Source of the DNA: JAHIQC01 sp964565645
GTDB lineage: Bacteria > Actinomycetota > Coriobacteriia > Anaerosomatales > JAHIQC01
DNA: 64,000 nucleotides
Assembly: GCA_964565645.1 (NCBI GenBank)
Contig: CAZMFQ010000002.1
Span: forward strand, 186,001 to 250,000
Direction: 5' to 3'
A program made the translations under genes and the position numbers. Shown here piece after piece: positions 15,924 to 25,143 of the stretch (position 1 is the stretch's first letter; each line of letters starts with the position of its first letter). Below the pieces are notes generated by a model that worked only from the letters and a program-made list of their open reading frames with translations, did not search any database and had not been told where the DNA came from.

Positions 15924-16997
15924 CTAGAACGTGCGCTTCTTAAGGAACGCCGGGATGTCGAGCTCGTCCTCGGCGATCGGTTCGAACGTCGGGATCGAAG
16001 GACCGCTGTCCTCGTCCGCCCCGAACTGCATGGTCTCCTGCTTGCGACGACCCTCGAAGCCTGTGGCGATGACGGTCACGCGGATCTGGTCCATCATCGA
16101 GTCATCGATCACCGCGCCGAAGATGATGTTCGCATCGGGATGCGCTGCCGCTGCCACGACCTCGGCCGCCTCGTTCACTTCGAACAGGCCGAGATCGCTC
16201 CCACCCGAGATCGACAGGAGCACGCCCTGGGCGCCCTCGATCGAGCTTTCGAGCAGCGGGCTGGAGATCGCGGCCTTCGCCGCGTCGTGTGCGCGATTGT
16301 CTCCGGCTGCGATGCCGATACCCATGAGCGCCGAGCCGGCGTCCTCCATGATGGTGCGGACATCCGCGAAGTCGAGGTTGATGAGACCCGGCACGGTGAT
16401 CAGGTCGGTGATCCCCTGCGTGCCCTGCCTGAGGATGTCGTCCGCGATACGGAACGCGTCAAGGATCGAGGTCTTCTTCTCGGCCACCTGGAGCAGGCGG
16501 TCGTTCGGGATCACGATGAGGGTGTCCACGACGTCACGGAGACGCTTGATACCCTCCTCGGCCTGAAGAGCGCGCTTGCGACCCTCGAACGCGAAGGGAC
16601 GAGTGACGACGCCGACGGTGAGTGCGCCGATCTCCTCCTTGGCGATCTGCGCGATGACCGGCGCGGCTCCCGTTCCTGTGCCGCCTCCTTCACCCGCGGT
16701 GATGAAGACCATGTCCGCGCCCTGAAGCGCCTCCTTGATCTCGCCACGGTTCTCCTCGGCGGCCTGGAAACCCACATCGGGATCGGCGCCTGCGCCGAGG
16801 CCCTTGGTGAGGTTCACGCCGACGTGGACCTTGTAGTCCGCATCAGACATGAGCAAGGCCTGCGCGTCGGTGTTGACGGCGATGAACTCGACGCCCTTGA
16901 CACCAGCCTCGACCATCCGGTTGACGGCGTTCGTTCCGCCGCCTCCGCAGCCCACGACCTTTATGACCGCAAGGTAGTTCGCGCCCGTCTCGAGCAT
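15924..16997 (-). CDS. ftsZ: cell division GTPase FtsZ
   Basis: A 357-residue tubulin-like GTPase that polymerises into the Z-ring. The tubulin signature GEGGGTGTGAAP lies at about 100-111, preceded by VVGCGGGGTNAVNRM at the N-terminus, and the synergy (T7) loop is NLDFADVRTIM. A short linker ends in the conserved C-terminal peptide LDIPAFLKKR, the docking site for SepF. Compared with many actinobacterial FtsZs the linker is short. ATG at 16997 follows GGGAGG. It lies 262 bases downstream of an L,D-transpeptidase gene rather than directly after ftsQ, and ends at a strong hairpin. Confidence 0.98.
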   Translation of the reverse strand: MLETGANYLAVIKVVGCGGGGTNAVNRMVEAGVKGVEFIAVNTDAQALLMSDADYKVHVGVNLTKGLGAGADPDVGFQAAEENRGEIKEALQGADMVFITAGEGGGTGTGAAPVIAQIAKEEIGALTVGVVTRPFAFEGRKRALQAEEGIKRLRDVVDTLIVIPNDRLLQVAEKKTSILDAFRIADDILRQGTQGITDLITVPGLINLDFADVRTIMEDAGSALMGIGIAAGDNRAHDAAKAAISSPLLESSIEGAQGVLLSISGGSDLGLFEVNEAAEVVAAAAHPDANIIFGAVIDDSMMDQIRVTVIATGFEGRRKQETMQFGADEDSGPSIPTFEPIAEDELDIPAFLKKRTF

Positions 16998-17041
16998 GTT
17001 CCCTCCCCGGCCTGACCCCTTGACGGGATCGCAGCGTAACC

Positions 17042-17121
17042 CTCAAGTCAAAGTTGAGTGTACGTATAGAACGGTCAATCTTCGCATAAACGTTATACGA
17101 CGCGCAAGGAGTTTGCAACAA
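17042..17121 (-). promoter_or_regulatory. ftsZ: ftsZ upstream region: candidate promoter and inverted repeat
   Basis: The 262-base gap before ftsZ holds a minus-strand promoter candidate, TTGTTG (17121-17116) and TATAAC (17097-17092) at 18 bases. Downstream lies a small inverted repeat with arms CTCAA and TTGAG seven bases apart (17058-17042), about 45 bases before ftsZ. It could be an operator for a regulator of ftsZ, but no factor can be named. The local AT-content is higher than in the neighbouring genes. Confidence 0.4.
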
Positions 17122-17259
17122 ATGCCCGGGATCCCACCCGACGCGCACGGCCGGATGGCAGACGGACACTACTTTGACCTGCGAAAACAGGTGTCATCGG
17201 CGTGTTGCTGCAAGGTGAGGGATACGCCCGGGTCCGGCTCAGGTACCACTCGAGGGTGA

Positions 17260-18234
17260 CTACTCGCGGGTCTGCACCATGGTCCCGATGGCCACCTGGG
17301 GATAGAACTCCAGCACATCCTTGTTGTACATCCGGATGCACCCGTGAGACGCCCAGGTGCCGATCACCCATTCCTGGTTGGTCCCGTGGATGTTGTATGC
17401 GGTGAAAACGAACCCGGACTTGGTCTGACGGTACATCCGCATCTTCCTGGGACCGTATATGCCGACCGGCCCGGTGATGTACTTGGCCCCGATCTTCCAA
17501 GTCCCCACCGGGGTCTGCGTGCTCTTCTTGCCCACTGCGACCGGATAGACCTTCACGAGCGAACCGTTCTTGATCCAGTAGAGCTTGCAGTCCGACTTGT
17601 CGATGATGATGCAGGTCGGCCAGGGATAATCGAGTCTGGTCACTTTGAAGGTCGCCCGCGTGGTCGCCATAGGGTTGGATGCGACGATCTCGATCGTGTT
17701 TACTCCCGACGAGAGGGTCATGGTCCCGATGTTCTGCAGCGAGCCGGGAAGCGCCGACGCCGTGCGGAAGAGCGTCCCGTTCAGGTAGACCTTGACCATC
17801 GTGGTCGACAAGCCGGGTCTGACCGCGCACGCAACGTAGCGCGCAGCGTAGCCGCCGGGGGTCGGTGAGACGAGTTGGGGGGCGCCCGGGGTACCCCACG
17901 CTTTCACGTTGACGGCCTGAGATGCGAGCGACCCGCTGCGTGAGCGGACCACCACCTGCGCGGCGTGCATGCCCGGAGCCAGTTTGAACATGCCGAAGTC
18001 CAGCTGCGCGCCGGGCGTGGCGAGCTTTGACGCCACCGGCTTTCGGTCGATGACCAGAACGGCGGTCCCCGTGTCATCGCTCGAGGACATGACCGCCTTG
18101 AAGCCGGCCTTGTCGAGCACCTCGACCGCAGAAGGAGTGACGCTCACGGCGCTGGCCAGGGCGGGCACGGCCAAGCCCGCCAGCACCGCCGCAAGGGTCA
18201 CTGCCACCAGCGTGAACGCCCTGTTAGACCTCAT
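17260..18234 (-). CDS. L,D-transpeptidase (YkuD domain), secreted
   Basis: A 324-residue exported enzyme expected to form 3-3 crosslinks between diaminopimelate residues of peptidoglycan or attach proteins to it. Residues 1-30 are a signal peptide. Two Ig/bacterial-surface-like beta domains cover about 31-205. The YkuD catalytic domain follows and ends with IHGTNQEW...SHGCIRM, with catalytic Cys299, His297 and His283. ATG at 18234; the gene is 12 bases after ftsQ and 262 before ftsZ. This is where many bacteria carry ftsA. The location suggests co-expression with the septation machinery. Confidence 0.92.
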   Translation of the reverse strand: MRSNRAFTLVAVTLAAVLAGLAVPALASAVSVTPSAVEVLDKAGFKAVMSSSDDTGTAVLVIDRKPVASKLATPGAQLDFGMFKLAPGMHAAQVVVRSRSGSLASQAVNVKAWGTPGAPQLVSPTPGGYAARYVACAVRPGLSTTMVKVYLNGTLFRTASALPGSLQNIGTMTLSSGVNTIEIVASNPMATTRATFKVTRLDYPWPTCIIIDKSDCKLYWIKNGSLVKVYPVAVGKKSTQTPVGTWKIGAKYITGPVGIYGPRKMRMYRQTKSGFVFTAYNIHGTNQEWVIGTWASHGCIRMYNKDVLEFYPQVAIGTMVQTRE

Positions 18235-18246
18235 GGTCCGACTCCT

Positions 18247-19209
18247 CTACTGCGTATCCACGCCGCGCCAAGTCGGCCTGTCGACGGTACGCACATTGAT
18301 CGATACGACCTTGCCTGCCTGCTCCTCGAGTATACGACGAGCGACAAGGTCCTTGCGGGCGACATCATCCGAAGAGCCGATGAAGATCGTGATGTCGTCC
18401 AGGGTGATGAGTGCTGTCTTGTCCACACTGGGCGCGGATATCATGCGCGTACGGCCCTTCAGATCATCACTCAGGCCCTCCCACACCCTGAGGGCGTTCC
18501 GGAGCGCCTCCGAGGTGCTCCGCTCGCCTTCCACGGGCTCGAAGGCCTCGAGGTCACGTATGGTGACGAGGGTCGACGTCGTCTCGGGGGTCTGCGGAGC
18601 GATCACCCACGCATCCCTGTCGACGAGCCACAGCGACTCGGCGCCGGCGTCGACGACCGCGGCAGGCACATACTCGGAGACCGCTATGCGCATGGTGTCC
18701 GGAAAGTCCCGTGTGACGGTGACGGTGGATATCCACGGGTTTGCCGAGACCCGCTCGGCTACGCTCTGCGCCGGGAACCTGAGGAGCGTGGCGCCCGACG
18801 GGACCTGCGCCAGACCACGGACTTCGTCCGCGCTGAGGTGTGAGTTCCCGACCACCACGACCTTCTTCACGGAGAAGACCGGGGAACGGTACAGCGCTAT
18901 CAGCCCGGCAACGGCCAGCAGAGCAACGGCAGCGATGACAAGAACTATCAACCTTGACTTTACCCTCTGCTCGCGCAAACGACGTTCACGCAGGTCACGT
19001 TTGGACTCTGCCTTGCGACGCGCAGCCTCCGCGGTCTTGGTCTGAGTGGCGGGACGGGGTCTGGCCGGCGCTCTCGTAGGCTTAGGCTTAACCTTAGATG
19101 TAGACTTTGAGTGTCTCACATCGTTGGTCTGCTTCGCCGAGATAACGACCTTCTTACGCCCGGTCGAACGCCCCGAGGAACCTGATCTCCGGCCTGAGTT
19201 CGATGCCAT
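18247..19209 (-). CDS. ftsQ: cell division protein FtsQ
   Basis: A bitopic division protein linking early and late divisome components. At 320 residues it has a long basic N-terminal cytoplasmic tail (about 1-85, rich in Lys/Arg). One membrane helix follows (SRLIVLVIAAVALLAVAGLIAL, roughly 85-107), then the POTRA domain starting SPVFSVKKVVVVGNSHLSADEV, and the FtsQ beta domain. I take ATG 19209 as start; a TTG three codons upstream is also possible. Its 5' end overlaps murB by about 55 bases. Confidence 0.93.
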   Translation of the reverse strand: MASNSGRRSGSSGRSTGRKKVVISAKQTNDVRHSKSTSKVKPKPTRAPARPRPATQTKTAEAARRKAESKRDLRERRLREQRVKSRLIVLVIAAVALLAVAGLIALYRSPVFSVKKVVVVGNSHLSADEVRGLAQVPSGATLLRFPAQSVAERVSANPWISTVTVTRDFPDTMRIAVSEYVPAAVVDAGAESLWLVDRDAWVIAPQTPETTSTLVTIRDLEAFEPVEGERSTSEALRNALRVWEGLSDDLKGRTRMISAPSVDKTALITLDDITIFIGSSDDVARKDLVARRILEEQAGKVVSINVRTVDRPTWRGVDTQ

Positions 19210-20071
19210 GCTCTTCAATCACCACCGAACGCACATGTCTGATCACACGGACGACGTCGGCGGCCGTCGCTCCCCCGGCGTTGACTATGAAGTTGGCGTG
19301 CACCGTCGACACCTCGGCGCCACCGACCCGATAGCCTTTGAGGCCGGACGTCTCTATCAGTCGGCCGGCCGAGTCCCCGTCCGGATTGACGAACACACTG
19401 CCGGCACTGGGGACGCCCATAGGCTGCGTGGCACGCCGCTTCTTGAGACTGGATTCCATCCCGGCGCGGATCCTGGCGACATCGCCCTTGTCCAGTCGCA
19501 GCACACACTCGACGATGATACCCACGTCCGGCAGACCGCTGCGACGATAGCCCCAGGAGACCTCGTGACCCTTCAGGGCGACCAGTCCGTTCTCGGGAGA
19601 CCACAGTGTGATGCTTTCCACCACCGAGCCGATCCACTCGTCACGCGAACCCGCATTCATGGCCAGCGCGCCGCCGAGCGTGCCGGGGACGCCCACAGCG
19701 AACTCGAGCCCGGAAAGGCCGCGGGCGAAGGACTCTTGCACGAGATGCGCAAGCACCACTCCCGCGCCGGCATGCATCGTCTCGGCCTGGAGGTCGTGTC
19801 TGCGAAACTCCCGGCCCAGTGTGATGACCGCGCCATCGTAGCCCGCGTCCGCCACGAGGACATTGCTGCCCTTGCCGAGGACGGTCCACTCGAGGTCGTG
19901 CTCGCTGCACGTACGGACCACACACGCAAGGTCCGCCACCGTATCGGCCACGACGAACAGCGCCGCAGGCCCGCCGATCCGGTACGTGGTGTGTCTCGCC
20001 ATGGGCTCGGACATGCGTACCGTGCCCTCAAGGTGTCCGCGCAGGAACTCGTATGCGTCGGCGACGGGCAT
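19154..20071 (-). CDS. murB: UDP-N-acetylenolpyruvoylglucosamine reductase
   Basis: A flavoenzyme that reduces UDP-GlcNAc-enolpyruvate to UDP-MurNAc with NADPH. It has 305 residues. The FAD-binding region starts RHTTYRIGGPAALFVV and has VLGKGSNVLVADAGYDG. Catalytic features include the SVFVNPDGDSAGRLIE serine loop and YRRSGL. The C-terminal HANFIVNAGGATAADV is typical of the shorter type. The ATG overlaps the murC stop by one base (TGATG). A much longer upstream extension of the frame runs inside murC and is rejected. Confidence 0.97.
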   Translation of the reverse strand: MPVADAYEFLRGHLEGTVRMSEPMARHTTYRIGGPAALFVVADTVADLACVVRTCSEHDLEWTVLGKGSNVLVADAGYDGAVITLGREFRRHDLQAETMHAGAGVVLAHLVQESFARGLSGLEFAVGVPGTLGGALAMNAGSRDEWIGSVVESITLWSPENGLVALKGHEVSWGYRRSGLPDVGIIVECVLRLDKGDVARIRAGMESSLKKRRATQPMGVPSAGSVFVNPDGDSAGRLIETSGLKGYRVGGAEVSTVHANFIVNAGGATAADVVRVIRHVRSVVIEEHGIELRPEIRFLGAFDRA

Positions 20072-21468
20072 CAGGAACGTTCCTCGGCGGACATGTACGC
20101 AAGCAGCGAGGGACCTACAGCCGTGACATCGCCGGCACCCATCGTCATGAGGAGATCTCCCGGCGCGAGGCGCGCCTGAAGATACGGCTCCAGATCCGCC
20201 CGGTGCGGAAGGTACGCCACCTGCGCCCGGGGGTGCGCAAGGAGGACCGAGTCGAGAACGGACTTCCCGCTCACCCCGGGGATCGGCACCTCTCCGGCGC
20301 TGTACACGTCCATCAGCACCAGGCGGTCGGCGTCCCCGAAGGCCTCCCCGAACTCGCGGGCGAATGCATCGGTGCGGGAGTACCGATGTGGCTGGAACAC
20401 GACCCAGACCCGGCCATAACCACAGGTCCGCGCCGCCTGCAGCGTCGCGCGGACCTCCGTGGGATGATGCGCGTAGTCGTCGACGATGGTGACCCCGTCG
20501 ACCTCTCCGACAAGATCGAACCTCCGGCGCACCCCGCCGAACTCGGAGAGAGCGGATGCCGCCGATGCGGTGTCGAGACCGAGGGCGTGCGCGGTCGCCA
20601 GGGCCGCTGTGGCGTTGGCGACCATGTGCTCCCCCGGAGTCGAGATCGCTGCGTCCACATGGGACCCGTCCGGGAAATGCACCCTGAACCGTGAACCGAG
20701 GCCGTGACGCCCGGTGACCTCGCAGCGCACCATGGCGTCGTGCGCGAAGCCGTACGTGACCTTGGCCGCAGGGCACGACCCCGCCAGCTCTAGCAATCTG
20801 CGGTCGTCTGCACACAGCACGAGAAGGCCTTCGCCCGGCACCCGGCACATGAACTCGACGAACGTCCGCTCGATGGCTTCGAGCGAACCGTAGTGGTCGA
20901 GGTGATCCGCCTCCACGTTGGTCACGATGGCCACGGTTGGATCGAGATAGACGAACGAGCCGTCAGACTCGTCGGCCTCGACCACGTAGTGCTTCCCGGC
21001 CCCGCTGTGCGCGTTGGTGGCGAACCCGGTCACCTCGCCACCGACGACGAACGTCGGCTCGAGTCCCATGCCGGCGAGCATCGTGGCCGCCATGGCGCTC
21101 GTCGAGGTCTTCCCATGGGTCCCCGCCACCGCGATAGTCGCACGGTCCTCGGCGAGCGCCGCCAGCATGCGCGCCCGAGGCCAGACCTCGAGTCCGGCGG
21201 CACGCGCGGCGAGAAGCTCAGGGTTGTTGTCTCTGATGGCCGAGGAGACGACCACCACGTCGGGGGACCCGAGGTTCTCCTCGGCATGCCCGATGTGCAC
21301 GTCCACGCCGGCGGACTCGAGCGTGCGTGTATAGCGGGACGCCTTCATGTCCGAGCCCGTGACACGTCGACCGCGCTGAGCCATCACGAGCGCTATGCCG
21401 CTCATGCCGGCTCCGCCGATCCCGATGAAGTGGGTCGCCCCGTCGGTCGGGTTCTTGCTGCTGGTCAC
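20071..21468 (-). CDS. murC: UDP-N-acetylmuramate-L-alanine ligase
   Basis: Adds L-alanine to UDP-MurNAc, the first peptide-stem step. The 465-residue protein begins with the nucleotide-sugar motif FIGIGGAGMSGIA. The ATP-binding P-loop is GTHGKTSTSAMA, and HNxxN-like and DDYAHHPTEVRATL segments follow in order as expected for Mur ligases. The start is GTG at 21468 behind GAGGAG with 5-base spacing. It lies between murG and murB. Confidence 0.97.
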   Translation of the reverse strand: MTSSKNPTDGATHFIGIGGAGMSGIALVMAQRGRRVTGSDMKASRYTRTLESAGVDVHIGHAEENLGSPDVVVVSSAIRDNNPELLAARAAGLEVWPRARMLAALAEDRATIAVAGTHGKTSTSAMAATMLAGMGLEPTFVVGGEVTGFATNAHSGAGKHYVVEADESDGSFVYLDPTVAIVTNVEADHLDHYGSLEAIERTFVEFMCRVPGEGLLVLCADDRRLLELAGSCPAAKVTYGFAHDAMVRCEVTGRHGLGSRFRVHFPDGSHVDAAISTPGEHMVANATAALATAHALGLDTASAASALSEFGGVRRRFDLVGEVDGVTIVDDYAHHPTEVRATLQAARTCGYGRVWVVFQPHRYSRTDAFAREFGEAFGDADRLVLMDVYSAGEVPIPGVSGKSVLDSVLLAHPRAQVAYLPHRADLEPYLQARLAPGDLLMTMGAGDVTAVGPSLLAYMSAEERS

Positions 21469-21502
21469 TGATGCTCCTCACGGACACGCATGGCGGGTGC
21501 TC

Positions 21503-22606
21503 TCATCGGTCGGCCGCCGCCCTGATGCAAGCGGCCACGCGCGACGCCGCATCCCGCACGCCGAGCGTGGCGGATGCGGCAGCCATGGTAGCACGCGTGG
21601 CTGGGTCACGGAGCAGCTCCGTAACCTTCTCGACGAACTCGGGTCCGTCGATCTCAGCGTCAGCGAAGACAACGGCGGCCCCGGCGTCGCGAAGCGCCTC
21701 GGCGTTGAGAGTCTGATGATCGTCGGTCGCATAGGGGTACGGGACGAGGACCGCCGGACGACCGAGAGCCGTGAGCTCGGCGATGGACGTGGCACCCGCC
21801 CGAGCGACCACGAGATCGGCGGCCGCGAGGACCGGGCCCATCTCGTCCACGTACTCGAGAACGATATAGCGCCCGTCCGCATCTCCACCGAGCGACTCGA
21901 GCGTCGTTCTGACCGTGTCGGCCTCGGTACGGCCCGCGATGTGGACCACCGCGCAGCCCGGAACCGCGAGCAGCTCGTCGCGCGCCTCGACGACGACCTT
22001 GTTCAGGTGTCGCGCGCCCCTGCTTCCGCCGAACACCAGCAGCAACAGCGCGTCGAAGGGTACGCCGAGGAGTTCCCGGCCACGCGTTGCCTCGGCCGAC
22101 AACACGCTCGCCCGGACCGGGTTGCCGGTGAGCGTCACACGGTCGGGACGGCGCAAGTGCTGTCCGGAACGCTCGTAAGTGACCGCCACGCGGTCCGCCC
22201 ACCGTGACAGGACGCGGTTCGCGAGCCCCGGGACCGAGTTCTGCTCGTGCAACGCGAGCGGCGTGCGGGTGATGACGGCGGCAAGCCCGACCGGAAGCGA
22301 GACATACCCACCGAATCCGGCGACGACGTCGATGCGTTCGCTCTTGAGAAGACGACGCGCCTTGAGCGTGGAGGAGGCGAGCCGGATCAGCGCGGTGACG
22401 AGAGAGAGGGGCCGGGCGCGGTCGAAGCCCTTTGCCGGCAGTCCCATGAAGGAGATGCCCGCCTCGGGTACGAGACGGGCTTCCAGACCATCAGGTGTGC
22501 CGACGAACAGGACCTCGTCACGCCCTCCGGCGCGCAGCTCCTCGGCCACCGTCAACGCTGGATAGATGTGACCTGCGGTTCCCCCGCCGCTCATCATCAC
22601 GCGCAA
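21503..22606 (-). CDS. murG: UDP-GlcNAc transferase making lipid II
   Basis: Membrane-associated GT28 enzyme that adds GlcNAc to lipid I. The N-terminal loop is SGGGTAGHIYPALTVAEEL. The C-terminal domain has VFGGSRGARHLN and the UDP-sugar site DLVVARAGATSIAELTALGRPAVLVPYPYATDDHQTLNA. No ATG gives a proper N-terminus. A TTG at 22606, seven bases after GGAG, yields MRVMMSGGG, the expected start, and 367 residues. That puts the first 89 bases of murG inside the end of ftsW. Confidence 0.95.
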   Translation of the reverse strand: MRVMMSGGGTAGHIYPALTVAEELRAGGRDEVLFVGTPDGLEARLVPEAGISFMGLPAKGFDRARPLSLVTALIRLASSTLKARRLLKSERIDVVAGFGGYVSLPVGLAAVITRTPLALHEQNSVPGLANRVLSRWADRVAVTYERSGQHLRRPDRVTLTGNPVRASVLSAEATRGRELLGVPFDALLLLVFGGSRGARHLNKVVVEARDELLAVPGCAVVHIAGRTEADTVRTTLESLGGDADGRYIVLEYVDEMGPVLAAADLVVARAGATSIAELTALGRPAVLVPYPYATDDHQTLNAEALRDAGAAVVFADAEIDGPEFVEKVTELLRDPATRATMAAASATLGVRDAASRVAACIRAAADR

Positions 22607-23756
22607 CGGACTTCTCCTTCGGCTTGGCGGGAGAGGCGGCACGGACACCACGGCTCCCGAACTTGGACACTGATAGGACGACGCCGACACACAGCATCGT
22701 GAACGTCATCGACGAGCCGCCATAGCTCACGAGAGGCATCGGGATGCCCGTCACCGGCATGAGCCCGGTCACAGCGGCCATGTTCATGACCGCCTGGACC
22801 GCCACCATCCCGACGACGCCACCGGCGAGCAGACGGCCGAAACGGTCGCGTGTGCCCAGCGCGATGCGGATTCCCGCATATGTGAACACGACGAAGGCCG
22901 CCACTATGGCCAAGGTGCCGATCAGGCCGAGTTCCTCGCCGACGATCGCGAAGATGAAGTCGTTGTGCGCCGCCGGCAGGTAGAAGAACTTCTGCCGTGA
23001 GAGCCCGAGGCCCACGCCGTCGATCCCGCCCGATCCGAACGCGAGCATCGCCTGGATGCTCTGGTATCCCGACCCCTGCGGGTCGGCCCAGGGGTCCAGG
23101 AACGCCTTGAGTCGCGCAGCGCGATACGACGCCGCAAGCATGAGACCCAGCACGCCGGCCAGACCCAGTCCCGCCGTACCGGCCAAGATGCCCCAACTCA
23201 CGCCGGCGAGCAGGAGGACGAGGTAGACCGAGAGCACGATGGACATGGTTGTGCCCATGTCCGGCTGCAACATCACGAGGAAGACGACGGCTCCGACGGC
23301 GAAGAGCATCCGCGTCCACGCCTCTTTCGGACGTACGACCCGCTCATCGAGCTGAGTGAACAGCAGCGCGGTGATGATGATGCATGCGAGCTTGGCGTAC
23401 TCCGAGGGCTGGATCGTGGTCGGACCGAGGTCTATCCAGCTCTTGGCCCCCCACTTCCCTACCCCGATCACGAGCACAGCGCCGAGCGCGGCGACACAGC
23501 CTCCGTAGATCCACCATGCCCAGCGCCGCAGATTGCGATAGTCGAACGCCTGCGCCATGAACAGCGCCGCGACACCTACGAGAATCGAGACGGCGTGGCG
23601 CTTGAAATGATGGGCGCTGTCGGAGAAGTTCACGTAGTCCGCCACCGAAGATGCGGAGTACACCATCACGAGGCCCCCGAGCAGAAGGGCGATGGTGGAG
23701 CCGAGGAGAAGGTAGCGCGCGGCTGCGCCTCCGGCGTATCTGCTCGTCCCGCTCAT
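22518..23756 (-). CDS. ftsW: FtsW, SEDS-family septal peptidoglycan polymerase
   Basis: A 412-residue polytopic protein with about ten membrane helices that polymerises lipid II at the septum together with a class B PBP. Signature SEDS segments are GAKSWIDLGPTTIQPSEYAKL, LMLQPDMGTTM, and NDFIFAIVGEELGLIG followed by GLMPVTGIPMPLVSYGGSSM near the C-terminus. ATG at 23756 overlaps the murD stop by four bases (ATGA). The last 30 residues are charged and cytoplasmic, and their codons double as the start of murG. Confidence 0.96.
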   Translation of the reverse strand: MSGTSRYAGGAAARYLLLGSTIALLLGGLVMVYSASSVADYVNFSDSAHHFKRHAVSILVGVAALFMAQAFDYRNLRRWAWWIYGGCVAALGAVLVIGVGKWGAKSWIDLGPTTIQPSEYAKLACIIITALLFTQLDERVVRPKEAWTRMLFAVGAVVFLVMLQPDMGTTMSIVLSVYLVLLLAGVSWGILAGTAGLGLAGVLGLMLAASYRAARLKAFLDPWADPQGSGYQSIQAMLAFGSGGIDGVGLGLSRQKFFYLPAAHNDFIFAIVGEELGLIGTLAIVAAFVVFTYAGIRIALGTRDRFGRLLAGGVVGMVAVQAVMNMAAVTGLMPVTGIPMPLVSYGGSSMTFTMLCVGVVLSVSKFGSRGVRAASPAKPKEKSVARDDERRGNRRSHLSSVDGGRGAARRRA

Positions 23757-25141
23757 GACGCCTGCCCCTGCGCCATCTGCGCGACCGCGTGCCTGAACAC
23801 GCGACCGCGATGGGCGTAGCCTTCGAACTCGTCGAAGGACGCGCACGCGGGTGAGAGCAGGACGGCATCGCCCGGCCCGGAGAGCCGGGAAGCGTGCTCC
23901 AGGGCGTCGAGCATACGCTCGGCGACGACGTACTCAAGTCCGGTCGCGGCCACAGCCGCCTCTATCTCGGGCGCGGCTTCACCGAAGATGACGACCGCCT
24001 TGACCGCATCGGCGGCCCGCGCAGCGAGTTCGTCGAACCTGTTGTCCTTGTTGCGCCCTCCGAGAAGGAGGACGACAGGTGTGTCCGGGAACGCGGTAAG
24101 CGCCATGATCGACGCTGCGGGGTTGGTGGCCTTGGAGTCATTGATGTATCGCACGTCGGCGACGGTACCCACCGGCTCCAGTCGATGCTCGATCGGTTCG
24201 AACGTGGCAAGCCCCTCCGCGATCGACGCTGCGTCGATCCCCCACGCATGCGCTGCAGCGGCGGCCGCGAGCGCGTTGCTTCGATTGTGGTCGCCCAGTA
24301 TCCGAAGACCGGATGCGGGAAGCAGGTCCACCACGCCCGAAGCGGTGTCCAGCGCGAGCATACCGTCGACGATGCCGGCTCCGCCGCCGGGCAGCACTCT
24401 GCGGGAGACGCGCAGAACGCGCACACCGCGTGCCTCGACCGCCTCGGCATAGGGCGCCGAACCCGGATCGTCGATATCGATCACCGCGCAATCACCAGGG
24501 CCCATGTTGGCGAACAACCGTGTCTTGTCCGCCGCGTAGGCCTCCAGGGACCCATGCCAGTCGATGTGGTCGGGCGTGATGTTGAGCAGGACAGCCACCC
24601 GCGGACGGAAGGTATCGGTCAGGGCGAGCTGGAACGAGGAGACCTCCGCCACCAGGGCCGTCGAAGGCCCTATCTCGTCCACGAGTGCGATCGGCGGCTC
24701 ACCGATGTTGCCGACCGACTCCGCGGGGACACCCGCCGCGGTCAGGATGTGCGTGCAAAGGCTCGTGACGGTGGTCTTGCCGTTGGTGCCCGTGACCGCG
24801 AGCCAGGGTGAGACGGAGCGTTCGAACGCGAACTCGATGTCGCCGATCACCCGCTCCGCCGCATCGGCCACCGAACGACGCAACGGGCTCGCAGGCGGGA
24901 TCCCGGGGCTCACGACGGCCACCTCATATCGGCCATCGAGCGCCTCGGCACCCAGCACGACGCGGACGCCCTCGCTTGCGAACTCCTCGGCTACGGACCG
25001 GAGACGCGTGTTGTCGGCCCCGTCGAACAAGGCCAGGTCGATCGGTGCCTCCGGGGTGCTGTGCGCCATCACGTAGCGTGCCACTGCGACACCCGAGACA
25101 CCGAGCCCCACGACCGCCACGCTGTTCGGAAGGCCGCGCAC
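23753..25141 (-). CDS. murD: UDP-MurNAc-L-Ala:D-Glu ligase
   Basis: Adds D-glutamate to the peptide stem. 462 residues. The N-terminal Rossmann motif is VAVVGLGVSGVAVARYV. The P-loop is VTGTNGKTTVTSL, and the ATP/Mg and substrate region includes LNITPDHIDWHGSLEAYAADK. The C-terminal domain has INDSKATNPAASIMAL and LLLGGRNKDNRFDEL, typical of MurD. Start at GTG 25141, five bases after GGAGG and two bases past the mraY stop. Confidence 0.97.
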   Translation of the reverse strand: MRGLPNSVAVVGLGVSGVAVARYVMAHSTPEAPIDLALFDGADNTRLRSVAEEFASEGVRVVLGAEALDGRYEVAVVSPGIPPASPLRRSVADAAERVIGDIEFAFERSVSPWLAVTGTNGKTTVTSLCTHILTAAGVPAESVGNIGEPPIALVDEIGPSTALVAEVSSFQLALTDTFRPRVAVLLNITPDHIDWHGSLEAYAADKTRLFANMGPGDCAVIDIDDPGSAPYAEAVEARGVRVLRVSRRVLPGGGAGIVDGMLALDTASGVVDLLPASGLRILGDHNRSNALAAAAAAHAWGIDAASIAEGLATFEPIEHRLEPVGTVADVRYINDSKATNPAASIMALTAFPDTPVVLLLGGRNKDNRFDELAARAADAVKAVVIFGEAAPEIEAAVAATGLEYVVAERMLDALEHASRLSGPGDAVLLSPACASFDEFEGYAHRGRVFRHAVAQMAQGQAS

Positions 25142-25143
25142 CC

